Assembly: GCF_000745265.1 (NCBI RefSeq)
Contig: NZ_JQNN01000001.1
Span: 3,472,001 to 3,536,000 of the forward strand
Length of the DNA stretch: 64,000 bases
Direction: 5' to 3'
Origin: Massilia sp. 9096
GTDB taxonomy: Bacteria; Pseudomonadota; Gammaproteobacteria; Burkholderiales; Burkholderiaceae_D
Part shown: positions 55,514 through 64,000 of the stretch, piece by piece
How positions within the stretch are numbered: position 1 is the first letter of the stretch
Layout of the letters: the number at the start of each line of letters is the position of its first letter
Program-made: the position numbers and the translations under genes
The notes under the pieces: model-generated
Seen by the model: the letters and a program-made list of their open reading frames with translations, nothing else
Databases searched by the model: none
Told to the model about the DNA's origin: nothing

Positions 55514-55639
55514 CTCGGAGGCGGCTTCCCGGACGGCGTCAAGGTCGAGAATGGCTTCATCACGATGCCGGACCTGCCGGGCATCGGCTTCGAGGGCAAG
55601 TCGGACCTGATCAAGGTGATGCGCGAGCTGTCGGCTTGA
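55511..55639 (+). pseudogene. 3' remnant of an enolase-superfamily gene
   Basis: On the plus strand an open frame without a start reads GGGFPDGVKVENGFITMPDLPGIGFEGKS and ends LIKVMRELSA stop. The ENGFITMPDLPGIG block is the C-terminal end typical of mandelate racemase/muconate lactonising-type sugar-acid dehydratases. About 42 codons remain. It abuts the 5' end of the LysR remnant, so both genes were cut by the same event. Confidence 0.65.
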
Positions 55640-55641
55640 GC

Positions 55642-56001
55642 CTAGGCGGGTCTGCCCACGTCGGCGTCGTCGCCGAGTTCGAACTCGCCGCGCCCCAGCG
55701 CCGCCAGCACCGCCTCGGCCTGCTGGACGAAATCCTGCGGCACCAGCACGCGCACCCCGCCCAGCGCCGGCGCCCACAGCATGTTGGCCTGCACCAGCTG
55801 ATCGTCGGCCAGCACGGCCGGGATGCCGGACGCCTCCAGGCAGCCCTGGGCCAGGCGCGCTTCGATCGGCGCCAGGTAGCGCGCGACCTCGAACAGGTCG
55901 CGGCCCGGCAGCAGCGCGTCGTCCGGCGCGCCCTGCGCAGCCTGGCTCGCGGGCGATTCGTCCGGCCCGTTCCATCCTTGTACGCTGAGTGCCTTGTCCA
56001 T
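55642..56001 (-). CDS. DUF2007-type putative signal-transducing protein
   Basis: Protein of 119 aa. LFEVARYLAPIEARLAQGCLEASGIPAVLADDQLVQANMLWAPALGGVRVLVPQDFVQQAEAVL is the DUF2007 fold, a small ferredoxin-like domain found alone or attached to signalling proteins. The first 30 residues are an unstructured, acidic lead. GGGGAAG precedes ATG 56001. It is the second gene after the DUF445 protein on the minus strand (21 bases downstream), so the two may be co-expressed. Confidence 0.8.
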   Translation of the reverse strand: MDKALSVQGWNGPDESPASQAAQGAPDDALLPGRDLFEVARYLAPIEARLAQGCLEASGIPAVLADDQLVQANMLWAPALGGVRVLVPQDFVQQAEAVLAALGRGEFELGDDADVGRPA

Positions 56002-56022
56002 GAGCTTCCCCTGTCGATGGTG

Positions 56023-57327
56023 TTATAAGAGCCGCGGCAAGCTGGAGAGCAGGTACAGCACCACCCCGATCAGCCCGCCGACCACGGTGCCGTTGATGCG
56101 AATGTACTGCAAGTCCTTGCCGATGTTGAGTTCCACCTGGTGCGACATCTCCGTGCTGTCCCAGTTCTTGACCGTCTCGGCGATGTGGCCGGTCAGGAAG
56201 CCCGCGAACTCGGGCGCCGCGCTGCGCGCCGCCAGTTCCAGGTTCTGGTTGAGCGAGGCGCGCAGTTGCGGATCCTCGGCCAGCATGCGCCCGATCCAGG
56301 CGCCGCTCGCGACCAGGCGCGTGCGCAGCTGCGAGTCGTCCTTTTCCAGGTCCATCTTCAGCCACGCCTTCAAGTCGCTCCACAGCGAGCCGAGGTAGCC
56401 GTTCAGCGTCTCGTCGCCGATCAGGTAGCGCTTGACGTCCTCGCCCTTCCCGATGAACTCGGGGTCGACCTTCAGGCGCTCGATGAATTCGTGGGTGAAG
56501 GCATCGAAGCGCTGGCGCAGCGGATGCCCGGGGTCGGCGCTGACGCGGTCCAGGATGCCCGAGGCCAGCTTGACCGTGATGTCCGCGCCCTTCCTGCCGA
56601 TCATCTCGGAGGGCAGCATGCGCTCCATGAACGCGTACTCCTCGCGCAGCCAGTCGACGATGCCCTGGGCGATGAAGGCTTGCGTTTCCTCGTTGGCGAG
56701 CAGCTTGGCCAGTTGGGCGATGCCCTCGTCGAGCAGCTGCTGGTGGCGGCCGTTGCGCGTCACGCCCTCCAGGATCGTACCGACAGTCTTGGACAGGTCG
56801 ACCCCTTGAATCATCGTGTGCACGGCGCGGCGGACGAAATTCTGCACGGCGGCGTCTTCGATGAAGTCGAGCGCCCAGCCGCCGACGCGCACCAGGTAGC
56901 TGCCCAGGCGCTCGGCATTCTCGGGCTGGACCAGCCAGTCGGCCACCTTCTGCGCCGGGTCGTGGCGCTGGATCAGCTTGATGATCGATTCGGTGTCGAG
57001 GAATTTCTCGTGCACGAAGGCGGCCAGGTTGTCGGCGATGCGCGCCTTGTTGGCCGGGATGATCTCGGTGTGGCGCGAGACGAACGGGATCGGGATGCGC
57101 CGGAACAGCGCGGCGACCGCGAACCAGTCGGCCAGCGCGCCGACCATGGCCGCCTCGGCGAAGGCTTTGAGCAGGCCGATCCACCAATTGGCCGGATCAT
57201 GCGCCGACCAGGCCAGCGACGCGACGAACAACAGCGCGGCGCCAAGGAAAAACGACAGCGCCAGCCGTTTCGACTGGCGCAGCTCGGCTTCCTTGGCGCT
57301 GTGTTGACGGTTGGACGTGGGCTGCAT
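56023..57327 (-). CDS. DUF445-family membrane protein
   Basis: Protein of 434 aa. An N-terminal membrane helix (about 22-45) after a charged lead, then a second short hydrophobic part, and the DUF445 core: AFAEAAMVGALADWFAVAALFRRIPIPFVSRHTEIIPANKARIADNLAAF. A long coiled/helical region follows and the protein ends with a membrane helix (VVGGLIGVVLYLLSSLPRLL). Families of this type are thought to be envelope associated. No enzyme activity is known. Single-promoter unit with the DUF2007 gene after it. Confidence 0.85.
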   Translation of the reverse strand: MQPTSNRQHSAKEAELRQSKRLALSFFLGAALLFVASLAWSAHDPANWWIGLLKAFAEAAMVGALADWFAVAALFRRIPIPFVSRHTEIIPANKARIADNLAAFVHEKFLDTESIIKLIQRHDPAQKVADWLVQPENAERLGSYLVRVGGWALDFIEDAAVQNFVRRAVHTMIQGVDLSKTVGTILEGVTRNGRHQQLLDEGIAQLAKLLANEETQAFIAQGIVDWLREEYAFMERMLPSEMIGRKGADITVKLASGILDRVSADPGHPLRQRFDAFTHEFIERLKVDPEFIGKGEDVKRYLIGDETLNGYLGSLWSDLKAWLKMDLEKDDSQLRTRLVASGAWIGRMLAEDPQLRASLNQNLELAARSAAPEFAGFLTGHIAETVKNWDSTEMSHQVELNIGKDLQYIRINGTVVGGLIGVVLYLLSSLPRLL

Positions 57328-57439
57328 GTTCCCATGCTAGCCCAGGCTGGATGAGTTTGTCGCGCAGCATCCGCGTGGCGGCGTGGCGGAGTGCGTCCTG
57401 TATACTGGGCTTCACGTATTGACAATGAGGCCACACCGC

Positions 57440-59140
57440 ATGCATGAAAATATCAGCCTGATCACCACCATCGCCGCCGCCCTCGGCTTTGGCCTGCTGT
57501 TCGGCATGCTCGCCGTGCGGATTCGCCTGCCGGCGCTGGTCGGCTATCTCGCCGCCGGCGTGCTGATCGGCCCCGCCACGCCCGGCTTCGTGGCCGACGT
57601 CGCCCTCGCCTCGCAGCTGGCCGAGATCGGCGTGATGCTGCTGATGTTCGGCGTCGGCCTGCATTTTTCGCTCGACGACCTGATGGAGGTGAAAGGCATC
57701 GCCCTGCCCGGCGCCGTGCTGCAGATCGTGGTGGCGACGCTGATGGGCATCGCTTTGTCCCACCTGTGGGGGTGGAGCCTGGGCGCGGGATTGGTGTTCG
57801 GGCTGGCGCTGTCGGTGGCCAGCACCGTCGTGCTGCTGCGCGCGCTGGAAGACCGCGGCCAGCTCGACTCGTTCAACGGCCGCATCGCGGTGGGCTGGCT
57901 GGTGGTCGAGGACCTCGTCACCGTACTGGTGCTGGTGCTGCTGCCGGCGCTGGCGGGGCCGCTGGGCGGACACAACGGCGACGATGCGCACGGCGGCTCG
58001 CTCTGGCTGGCGCTGGGTAAAACGCTGCTGTCGGTCGGCGCCTTCGTCGCGCTGATGCTGCTGGTCGGGCGCAAGCTGTTCCCGTGGTTCCTGTGGCGCG
58101 TCGCGAAAACCGGATCGCGCGAGCTGTTCACGCTGGCCGTGGTCGCCGCCGCGGTCGGCATCGCCTACGGTTCCTCGCATCTGTTCGGCGTGTCGTTCGC
58201 ACTGGGCGCCTTTTTTGCCGGCATGGTGCTGCGCGAATCGGAACTCAGCCACCGCGCCGCCGAAGAGACGCTGCCGCTGCGCGATGCATTCTCGGTGCTG
58301 TTCTTCGTCTCGGTCGGCATGCTGTTCGATCCGCGTGTGCTGGTCGACCATCCGCTCGAGGTGCTGGGCGTGGTCGCCGTCATCCTGTTCGGCAAATCGC
58401 TGGCGGCCTTCATCCTTGTGCTGGTACTGCGCTACCCGGTCGGCACGGCGCTCACGGTGTCGGCCAGCCTGGCGCAGATCGGCGAGTTCTCGTTCATCCT
58501 GGCGGCGCTGGGGATGTCGCTCGGGCTGCTGCCGGCGCTGGGCCAGAACCTGATCCTGGCCGGCGCCATCATCTCGATCGCCGTCAACCCGCTGATGTTC
58601 AAGCTGGTCGCGCCACTGGAGGCGCTGCTCCAGGCGCGCCTCGCGCCCCCGCGCGGGCTCACGCGCGCGCCCGACCCGCTGGCCGAACTCCCGACCAGCG
58701 TGCCGCACGAACAGCTGAGCGGCCAGGTGGTGCTGGTCGGCTTCGGCCGCGTCGGCCGATACCTGGCCGGCGAGCTGGCCCGGCAAGGCGTGCACGTGGT
58801 GGTGGCCGAACAGAACCGCGAGATCGTCGAGGACCTGCGCCGGCGCGGCCAGCCGGCGGTGGCCGGCAACGCGGCCGAGCCGGCGGTGCTGATCCAGGCC
58901 CACATCGCGCGCGCGTCGATGCTGGTGATCGCCACGCCCGACACCTTCCAGGTCCGTGCGATGGTCGAGACCGCGCGCGCGCTCAACCCCGGCATCCGCG
59001 TCGTGGTGCGCAGCCACAACCAGGAAGAAGCGCGCCTGCTGCGCGAGGACACCGGCGGCGCCGTGTTCGTCGGCGAGGACGAGCTGGCGCACAGCATGGC
59101 GCGCCACGTGCTGGCCGGGATGACGGCGCGCGCGCACTGA
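57440..59140 (+). CDS. Kef/YbaL-type cation:proton antiporter with RCK domain
   Basis: Monovalent cation:proton antiporter-2 protein, 566 aa. About 12 membrane helices (GFGLLFGMLAVRIRLPALVGYLAAGVLIGP, LSVASTVVLLRALEDRG, FFAGMVLRESELSHRAAEE) are followed by an RCK_N (TrkA-N) domain from about residue 430 (VVLVGFGRVGRYLAGELARQGVHVVVAEQN) that binds NAD(H). This is the YbaL/KefB-like class involved in K+ efflux and pH homeostasis. GAGG stands about 10 bases before ATG 57440. Confidence 0.9.
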   Translation: MHENISLITTIAAALGFGLLFGMLAVRIRLPALVGYLAAGVLIGPATPGFVADVALASQLAEIGVMLLMFGVGLHFSLDDLMEVKGIALPGAVLQIVVATLMGIALSHLWGWSLGAGLVFGLALSVASTVVLLRALEDRGQLDSFNGRIAVGWLVVEDLVTVLVLVLLPALAGPLGGHNGDDAHGGSLWLALGKTLLSVGAFVALMLLVGRKLFPWFLWRVAKTGSRELFTLAVVAAAVGIAYGSSHLFGVSFALGAFFAGMVLRESELSHRAAEETLPLRDAFSVLFFVSVGMLFDPRVLVDHPLEVLGVVAVILFGKSLAAFILVLVLRYPVGTALTVSASLAQIGEFSFILAALGMSLGLLPALGQNLILAGAIISIAVNPLMFKLVAPLEALLQARLAPPRGLTRAPDPLAELPTSVPHEQLSGQVVLVGFGRVGRYLAGELARQGVHVVVAEQNREIVEDLRRRGQPAVAGNAAEPAVLIQAHIARASMLVIATPDTFQVRAMVETARALNPGIRVVVRSHNQEEARLLREDTGGAVFVGEDELAHSMARHVLAGMTARAH

Positions 59141-59290
59141 GCATGTACCGAGCCGGCGCCGGTCGCGCACGCCGGCGCGCAGGCGTGCGAGCCGGCTTGG
59201 CCGCATCTTGTACAGTCACTGTTCAGCCACTGCCGTGCCCGCGCCGTGTCGCTCCATGCCATCGTGGCTTCGTGCGCCGGGTCCAACCCC

Positions 59291-61423
59291 ATGAGCGACC
59301 GAAACCCTGACTTGATCCGTTACCTGCTGGACCGCCTGATCGCCTCCGATCCCGCGCGCGACCGCTTCAGGAGCGCCCTGCGCGCGTTGCTCACGGCGCT
59401 GGTCAGCGCAGGCGTGTTCCTGCTCATTACCCGTCAGTTCGACCTGGAATACAAGCTGTCGCTGTGCGGCATCGTGGTGCCGATGATCGCCGTGGTGGCC
59501 ATGCAGGACCCCGGCCGCAGCCAGCAAAAGGAGACCATGGCCTGGGTGCCGGTGCTGGCCAGCGCCGCGCTGATCGTCGGCACGCTGGTCGCCGAGAACC
59601 CCTGGCTGAGCGGCGCGCTGTTCCTGCTGACCATCTTCGGCGCCTTCCAGATGCGCCGCTTCGGTCCGCGCGGCGGCGGCCTGGGCGTCATCGCCTACCA
59701 GTCCTTTTTCTTTGCGCTGCTGTTCAAGACGCCGCCCGACAAGATGCTGTGGGATCCGGTGTTCGTGTTCATCGGCTGCGCAATCGGCTACGCGGTGCAT
59801 TTCTGGCTGGTGCCCGAGCGCCCGGGCCGCGTGCTGCACGGCGAAGTCCACGCCTACCGCGCCCGCATCGCCGCGCTGCTGCATGATCTGGCGCGCTGGC
59901 TCGACGCCGGCGCCAAAAGCAGCCGGGCCGACAAGGCCAGCCAAAAGCGCATCGACGCCCACCTGGCTGCGCTGAACGCCCAGTCTCTCGCGCTTGACAC
60001 GCGCCTGGCCGGCTTCACCCAGGGCCGCGAGGATGGCGACGGCAAGCGCTTGCGCGAACAGGTGCTGCGCTGCGAGCTGGCCGCGGAAACCATCGCCGAC
60101 GTCGCGCGCAGCCTGCACGACGACCCGGCCGCGCGCCGGGCGCTGGCGGCCGCGCTGCGCGCGCTCGAAGCGGCCAGCGCCAGGCAAGCGCAGCCGCTCG
60201 ACGCGCGCGCCTGGGAAGCGGCTCTCCCCCCGACCCTGCCCGACGATGCGCGCTGGCGCCTCGGCCAGGCGGCGCGCGTGCTGACATCGTCGCCGCCATG
60301 GCGCGCGCCGCTGCCGGCGATGGGCGACGAGCACAAGCCGCAGCAAGCGCAGCAGTCGGCCCCGACGACGGCCAAGATGGAGGGCGGCAAGGGCAGCAGC
60401 ATGTTCGACGACACCACCCGGCGCGCGCTGCAGGCCGCCGCCGCCGCCCTGGCCGCGCTGCTGATCGGCCACCTGACTGCGCCCCAGCACTGGTACTGGG
60501 CGGTGTTTTCCGCCTTTATCGTGTTCACGCGCGCGGCCACGGTCGGGCAGACCTTCTCCAGTGCCTGGCGCCAGGTGCTGGCCTCGCTGGCCGGCTTGTG
60601 CATCGGCGTGGTGTGCGTACAGGTCGTCCAGGGCAGCCAGGCCGGCGAACTGGCGCTGCTGTTCCTGTTCGTCGCGATCGGCTTCTATGCCTTCAAGGGC
60701 GTGCAGAACCTGTATACGATGATGCTGACCGCGATGCTGGCCATGCTGTGGGAATTGATGGGCATGGACAGCGCCAGCCTGCTGCTGCTGCGCCTGGGCG
60801 AGACGACCGCCGGCGGCGTCAGCGCGGTGCTGGCGGCGCACCTGGTGCTGCCGGTGCACACCCAGGACGAATCGGACAGCAAGGGCGCCGACCTGCTGCA
60901 CGCGGCCGGCCACCTGCTTGCCGCAGCGCTCGAGGATGGCGAGCCCAAGCCGCTGTACCTGCCGGTGCGCGACCTCGACCGCAAGCTGCAGGCGTTGCGC
61001 CAGACGCTCGGCCCGGTCACCCATCCGGCCTACCCCGGGGCCAGCGACGGCCACCGCCAGCAGTTGCGCCAGCTCGCGCGCATCGCCTTTTGCGTGCGCC
61101 ATTTTTACAACCTGGTGGTCAGCCATGGCTCGACAGGCCATGCCGCCCTCGCGCACGCGCACGCGGTGCAGGCGCGCGCGCGTGCGCTGGCGCCCGAGCT
61201 GGACGCGGTGGCGGCCAGGCTCGAGGCGCCCGGCGCGCTGGGCGCGCAGCCGGTGCAGCCGGGACCGAGCGTTGCGGTCTTCCCACCGCTCGACCAGGCT
61301 GCGGCCGATGGCTTCGAGGGCGGCAACGAAGGCGGCGCCGATGAGCGCCTGCTGCGCATCGCCACCCGCTGGCTGCAGGAGGCGGACGGCTTGCTGCGGC
61401 CGATGCTGTCGCCCCAGCACTGA
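59291..61423 (+). CDS. FUSC-family (aromatic acid exporter-like) membrane protein
   Basis: Protein of 710 aa with the repeated FUSC layout: four to five helices at the N-terminus (ALRALLTALVSAGVFLLIT, LCGIVVPMIAVVAM, WVPVLASAALIVGTLV), a cytosolic helical region (about 160-360), a second block of helices (ALQAAAAALAALLIGHL, WYWAVFSAFIVFTRAATVGQTFSSAWRQVLASLAGLCIG, TMMLTAMLAMLWELMGMD), and a helical tail. Similar to AaeB/YccS-type proteins. Substrate unknown. Start at 59291 (MSDRNPD) is chosen over GTG/ATG starts further up. A weak ribosome binding site is the only caveat. Confidence 0.85.
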   Translation: MSDRNPDLIRYLLDRLIASDPARDRFRSALRALLTALVSAGVFLLITRQFDLEYKLSLCGIVVPMIAVVAMQDPGRSQQKETMAWVPVLASAALIVGTLVAENPWLSGALFLLTIFGAFQMRRFGPRGGGLGVIAYQSFFFALLFKTPPDKMLWDPVFVFIGCAIGYAVHFWLVPERPGRVLHGEVHAYRARIAALLHDLARWLDAGAKSSRADKASQKRIDAHLAALNAQSLALDTRLAGFTQGREDGDGKRLREQVLRCELAAETIADVARSLHDDPAARRALAAALRALEAASARQAQPLDARAWEAALPPTLPDDARWRLGQAARVLTSSPPWRAPLPAMGDEHKPQQAQQSAPTTAKMEGGKGSSMFDDTTRRALQAAAAALAALLIGHLTAPQHWYWAVFSAFIVFTRAATVGQTFSSAWRQVLASLAGLCIGVVCVQVVQGSQAGELALLFLFVAIGFYAFKGVQNLYTMMLTAMLAMLWELMGMDSASLLLLRLGETTAGGVSAVLAAHLVLPVHTQDESDSKGADLLHAAGHLLAAALEDGEPKPLYLPVRDLDRKLQALRQTLGPVTHPAYPGASDGHRQQLRQLARIAFCVRHFYNLVVSHGSTGHAALAHAHAVQARARALAPELDAVAARLEAPGALGAQPVQPGPSVAVFPPLDQAAADGFEGGNEGGADERLLRIATRWLQEADGLLRPMLSPQH

Positions 61424-61426
61424 GAT

Positions 61427-61453
61427 AAAAAAAGGCGGACATCGCTGTCCGCC
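61427..61453 (-). terminator. terminator of the FtsH-like gene
   Basis: Arms GGCGGACA/TGTCCGCC with loop TCGC. On the minus strand the stem is followed by TTTTTTT, a clear intrinsic terminator 48 bases past the protease stop. On the plus strand it lacks a T-run. Confidence 0.8.
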
Positions 61454-61500
61454 CCATCAACCCGGGCCAGGCCCGGGATCCATCAAACAAGCACCAAAAC

Positions 61501-63468
61501 TTATGCCGCCGCCTCTTCGGCTTCGGTGCACAGCGTCAGGCTGACGTGGCGCGGCGCCTGCAGGCCGTCCATGAAGATGTCCTTGTGCGCTTCCAGCAGT
61601 TCGAACACGGCGTCCTTGGACAGCACGTACTGGTCGAGCAGCGTGTCCTTCAGCGCGACGATCACGTCCTTGTAGTCGCGGATCGCGTCCAGCGTGTAGC
61701 TGTAGAGCTCATCCGACTTCTCTTCCACCTGGCGCAGCGTGTGCTCGCCGGAGGCATCGTTGGCCAGCTGGCTGTAGTCGATCTTGGCGCGCGAGTACAT
61801 CGACAGGCGGCCGACCATCAGGTTCAGCATCTTGGTGATCTTCTCGATGTCGTTCTGGCTGCCGACCGAGATGCCGCGGGCGCCGTAGAACAGCTCTTCC
61901 GCCGCGACGCCGCCGTACAGGCCGATCACGTCGCGCTCCAGCTCTTCCAGCGTACGCAGCGACATGTCGTCACCCGACTGCAGCACGTAGCCCAGCGCGC
62001 CGATCTTCGACACGGCTTCGGTGCTGATCTTGAGCAGGTGCGATTTTTCCTTCACCTCGGCCAGGCTCATGCCGGCGCGCAGGAACGGGTCGATCTGCAT
62101 GAAGAAGTGACCCAGCTCATGCACCGCGATGCGCTCGCGCTGCTTGTGCTTCTCGGCAGTAGTGGCGCGGTCGGTCAGGCCGATCGTGGCGCGCTCGTAG
62201 GCGCGGAACAGCAGGTCGGTATTGATGATGACCTTTTCCTGGATCGACAGCATCGATGCGCGCTCGACCACCGATTCCAGCAGCGCCGGGCTGAGGTTCT
62301 GGGTGATCTCGGCCACCTGGTCGAGGTCGAGGTCGTCGTAGTCGACCAGGCCTTCCTTCTTGCGGGACAAGAAGCTGCGCAGCAGTTCGCGGCGCTCGGC
62401 TTTATTCGGCAGGCGGAAGTTGATCTTGACCGAGAAGCGGCGCAGCATCGCTTCGTCCATTTCGGTCGAGGCATCGTCGAAGTTCGAAGCCACCACCCAG
62501 ATCACGCCCTGGCCCTTGTCGCTCTTGACGCCGTCCAGCAGGCCCAGCAGGGTGTTGGCGGTATCGTCTTCCCATTTCTTTTCGCTGCGGCCGCGCGGCA
62601 TGAACAGGCTTTGCGCTTCGTCCAGGAAGATGATGCAGCGGCCCTTGCTGGAAGCCTTGCGATACAGCGCGTTCAGGGCTTTCGAACCGCCGCCGACGTA
62701 GCCCGATTCCAGCGCCGAACCGGACGCCTGGATCAGCGGGATGTCGAGGCGCTTGGCCAGGTAGCCGACCAGCTTGGTTTTACCGGTACCGGCCGGACCG
62801 GTCAGCATGACGTTGAACGGCTTGTCGATGTTGTGCTCTTTATAGAGCTCGCGGTTGCGGATCATGTCTTCCAGGTGCAGCACTTCCTGCTTGATGTCTT
62901 CCATGCCGATCAGGTCGTCCATCGAACCCTTCAGCTTGTCCGGCGAGATCATCTGGGCGCTCATGCCCATGCCCGGGATACCGAATTTCATCGAATACAG
63001 GATCAGGCCGCCGATCAGCAGTTCCAGGCCGTGGCGCTTCAGGAATTCGAGCGTATCGGCGCCGAAGCCTTCGTTTTCTTCTTCCATCACGGCCTTGTGG
63101 GACGCCAGGTAGTCGTCCTTGGCGATCGAATACGGGATCGCGTTCTTCAGCAGGACTTCGCGCTCGAGCGACAGGTGCGAGGTGCTCGGCACTTTCACCA
63201 CGTGCAGCTGCGGCGCACCCTTGAACTTGAAGATGTAGCGCGGCGCGTCGGACAGGGGCTTGGCCACCAGCAGATAATCCAGGCGATCCTTTTGCGCGGC
63301 CAGCTGGGTGATCTCGGCGATGTTTTGCGAATGCACGACCGGAGCCGGGTCCTGCGGGATGTCGGCTTTATAAATGGCCCAACCGGTCAGCATGCCTAAC
63401 ACCACGGCGGTCAAGATTCGAACGTAAACATTCTTGAAGGCAATTTGAAGTCGGGCAAAGTTCGGCAT
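61501..63468 (-). CDS. FtsH-like membrane AAA+ zinc protease
   Basis: Membrane-bound ATP-dependent protease related to FtsH, 655 aa. N-terminal membrane helix (about 16-33), a periplasmic segment, a second helix (about 148-160), AAA+ domain with Walker A GPAGTGKT (224-231) and Walker B IIFLDE (279-284), then the M41 peptidase with HELGH (450-454) and the GISVGSQNDIEKIT block holding the third zinc ligand. It differs from canonical FtsH: the usual PGRFDR arginine-finger region reads MLRRFSVKINF, and the acidic pore and linker parts are divergent, so it is a paralogue with a probably specialised substrate. Confidence 0.88.
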   Translation of the reverse strand: MPNFARLQIAFKNVYVRILTAVVLGMLTGWAIYKADIPQDPAPVVHSQNIAEITQLAAQKDRLDYLLVAKPLSDAPRYIFKFKGAPQLHVVKVPSTSHLSLEREVLLKNAIPYSIAKDDYLASHKAVMEEENEGFGADTLEFLKRHGLELLIGGLILYSMKFGIPGMGMSAQMISPDKLKGSMDDLIGMEDIKQEVLHLEDMIRNRELYKEHNIDKPFNVMLTGPAGTGKTKLVGYLAKRLDIPLIQASGSALESGYVGGGSKALNALYRKASSKGRCIIFLDEAQSLFMPRGRSEKKWEDDTANTLLGLLDGVKSDKGQGVIWVVASNFDDASTEMDEAMLRRFSVKINFRLPNKAERRELLRSFLSRKKEGLVDYDDLDLDQVAEITQNLSPALLESVVERASMLSIQEKVIINTDLLFRAYERATIGLTDRATTAEKHKQRERIAVHELGHFFMQIDPFLRAGMSLAEVKEKSHLLKISTEAVSKIGALGYVLQSGDDMSLRTLEELERDVIGLYGGVAAEELFYGARGISVGSQNDIEKITKMLNLMVGRLSMYSRAKIDYSQLANDASGEHTLRQVEEKSDELYSYTLDAIRDYKDVIVALKDTLLDQYVLSKDAVFELLEAHKDIFMDGLQAPRHVSLTLCTEAEEAAA

Positions 63469-63991
63469 ATCGGTACTCTACAAAAACGAAATGTGCGGGA
63501 AACTGCGTTGATTCTTGCGTGGCCTTCCGAAGTGCCGGTTGGACGCGAAAGGCGGCGGTGTGATTAACCGCGATGGGTTCAAACGTGTGCGTTTGTTATT
63601 CTTTTGATGCCCTAAGGCAATAAGGATATGGAGACTATACGCCCAAAGAAAAGAGAGGTGTATACCGTGCGCAGAAAAAATTTCGCACTACCACATCAGT
63701 AAGCAAAAAGGCATCGCTTTTTCTTGCAAAATCAATAATTTAGCCCACTCTAACCAAAGAAAAAAGACACCATTTATCAACAAACCAATAGACAATCGAT
63801 CAATTAATTGCGCTTTTCGCATGTCATAAATATTAATTTTTCCAGCCAATTATGCTGATTCAAGTCGACATAACGGGCGCGATTCGCACCGCGTTTTTGC
63901 TATTCTAAATTGGATTCGGTAGCACCCGCTTGGTTACTCTCGGTTACAGACCGGGTTGGCTTGAACGCCTCGGACGCGTGAAGGAACGACC
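63469..63991. other. intergenic, no gene seen (523 bp)
   Basis: Between the divergent FtsH-like gene and the start at 63992. Strongly AT-rich at 63600-63860 with runs such as CATAAATATTAATTT, and no reading frame with a ribosome binding site. TATTCT at 63901 could be a -10 for the plus-strand gene but lacks a -35. Promoters for both divergent genes presumably lie here. Confidence 0.5.
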
Positions 63992-64000
63992 GTGAAACGA
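63992..64000 (+). CDS. start of a gene cut by the window end
   Basis: GTG-AAA-CGA preceded by AAGGA at 63981-63985, a normal spacing. The three visible codons give no clue to function. Confidence 0.3.

Overview
The window looks like chromosomal DNA of a high-GC betaproteobacterium of the order Burkholderiales, most likely Oxalobacteraceae (Massilia-like). This placement is inferred from protein sequences, an rpsU-yqeY-dnaG-rpoD operon with a long RpoD, a PEP-CTERM protein and an endonuclease-type MutL. It has not been tested by a search. Most of the window is dense housekeeping sequence with clear ribosome binding sites and many hairpin terminators between convergent genes.

Layout. 1-4178: end of an S24 regulator, a secreted GH3/PA14 beta-xylosidase-like enzyme and an endonuclease III homologue. 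4411-9478: an orphan type VI secretion cargo module (vgrG, an unrecognised protein with a C-terminal hydrophobic hairpin, a polytopic membrane protein, a PAAR protein). It turns AT-rich partway through vgrG and ends beside a tRNA gene. 10010-15189 (minus strand): rpoD, dnaG, yqeY, rpsU. 15297-25392: flavoprotein, ybiB, aroG, a LysR/VOC divergent pair, a PLA2-like lipoprotein pair, a TPR/GT9 protein, tsaD and a nuclease-fold enzyme. 25416-25534: a long imperfect hairpin element. 25538-33134: FrnE-like DsbA, plsY, ybaK, a second nuclease-fold enzyme and an RND efflux pair. 33200-39278: xerD and ogt behind a leader/terminator structure, then an orphan DctP binding protein beside a DctB/DctR-like two-component system. 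39560-46986: queG, tsaE-amiC, a mutarotase, an alpha carbonic anhydrase, DedA and a secreted cyclophilin. 47203-51227: a PEP-CTERM protein, a probably leaderless mutL, miaA and two identical tRNA-Met genes. 51286-57327: SDR/LysR, an M42 peptidase, a deletion scar holding remnants of a LysR gene and an enolase-superfamily gene, DUF2007 and DUF445. 57440-63468: a Kef/YbaL antiporter, a FUSC-type transporter and a divergent FtsH-like protease.

How the genes fit together. tsaD and tsaE serve t6A synthesis, and queG and miaA add two other tRNA modifications. rpsU, dnaG and rpoD couple the start of translation, replication and transcription. The envelope is served by amiC, plsY, DedA, RND, FUSC and DUF445 proteins. 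The best candidate for an undescribed system is the type VI cargo module at 4.4-9.5 kb, read as a membrane-attacking effector followed by its membrane-embedded immunity protein. Also worth checking are the attenuator-like leader before ogt, the leaderless mutL, the long hairpin at 25.4 kb and the LysR/enolase scar at 55 kb.
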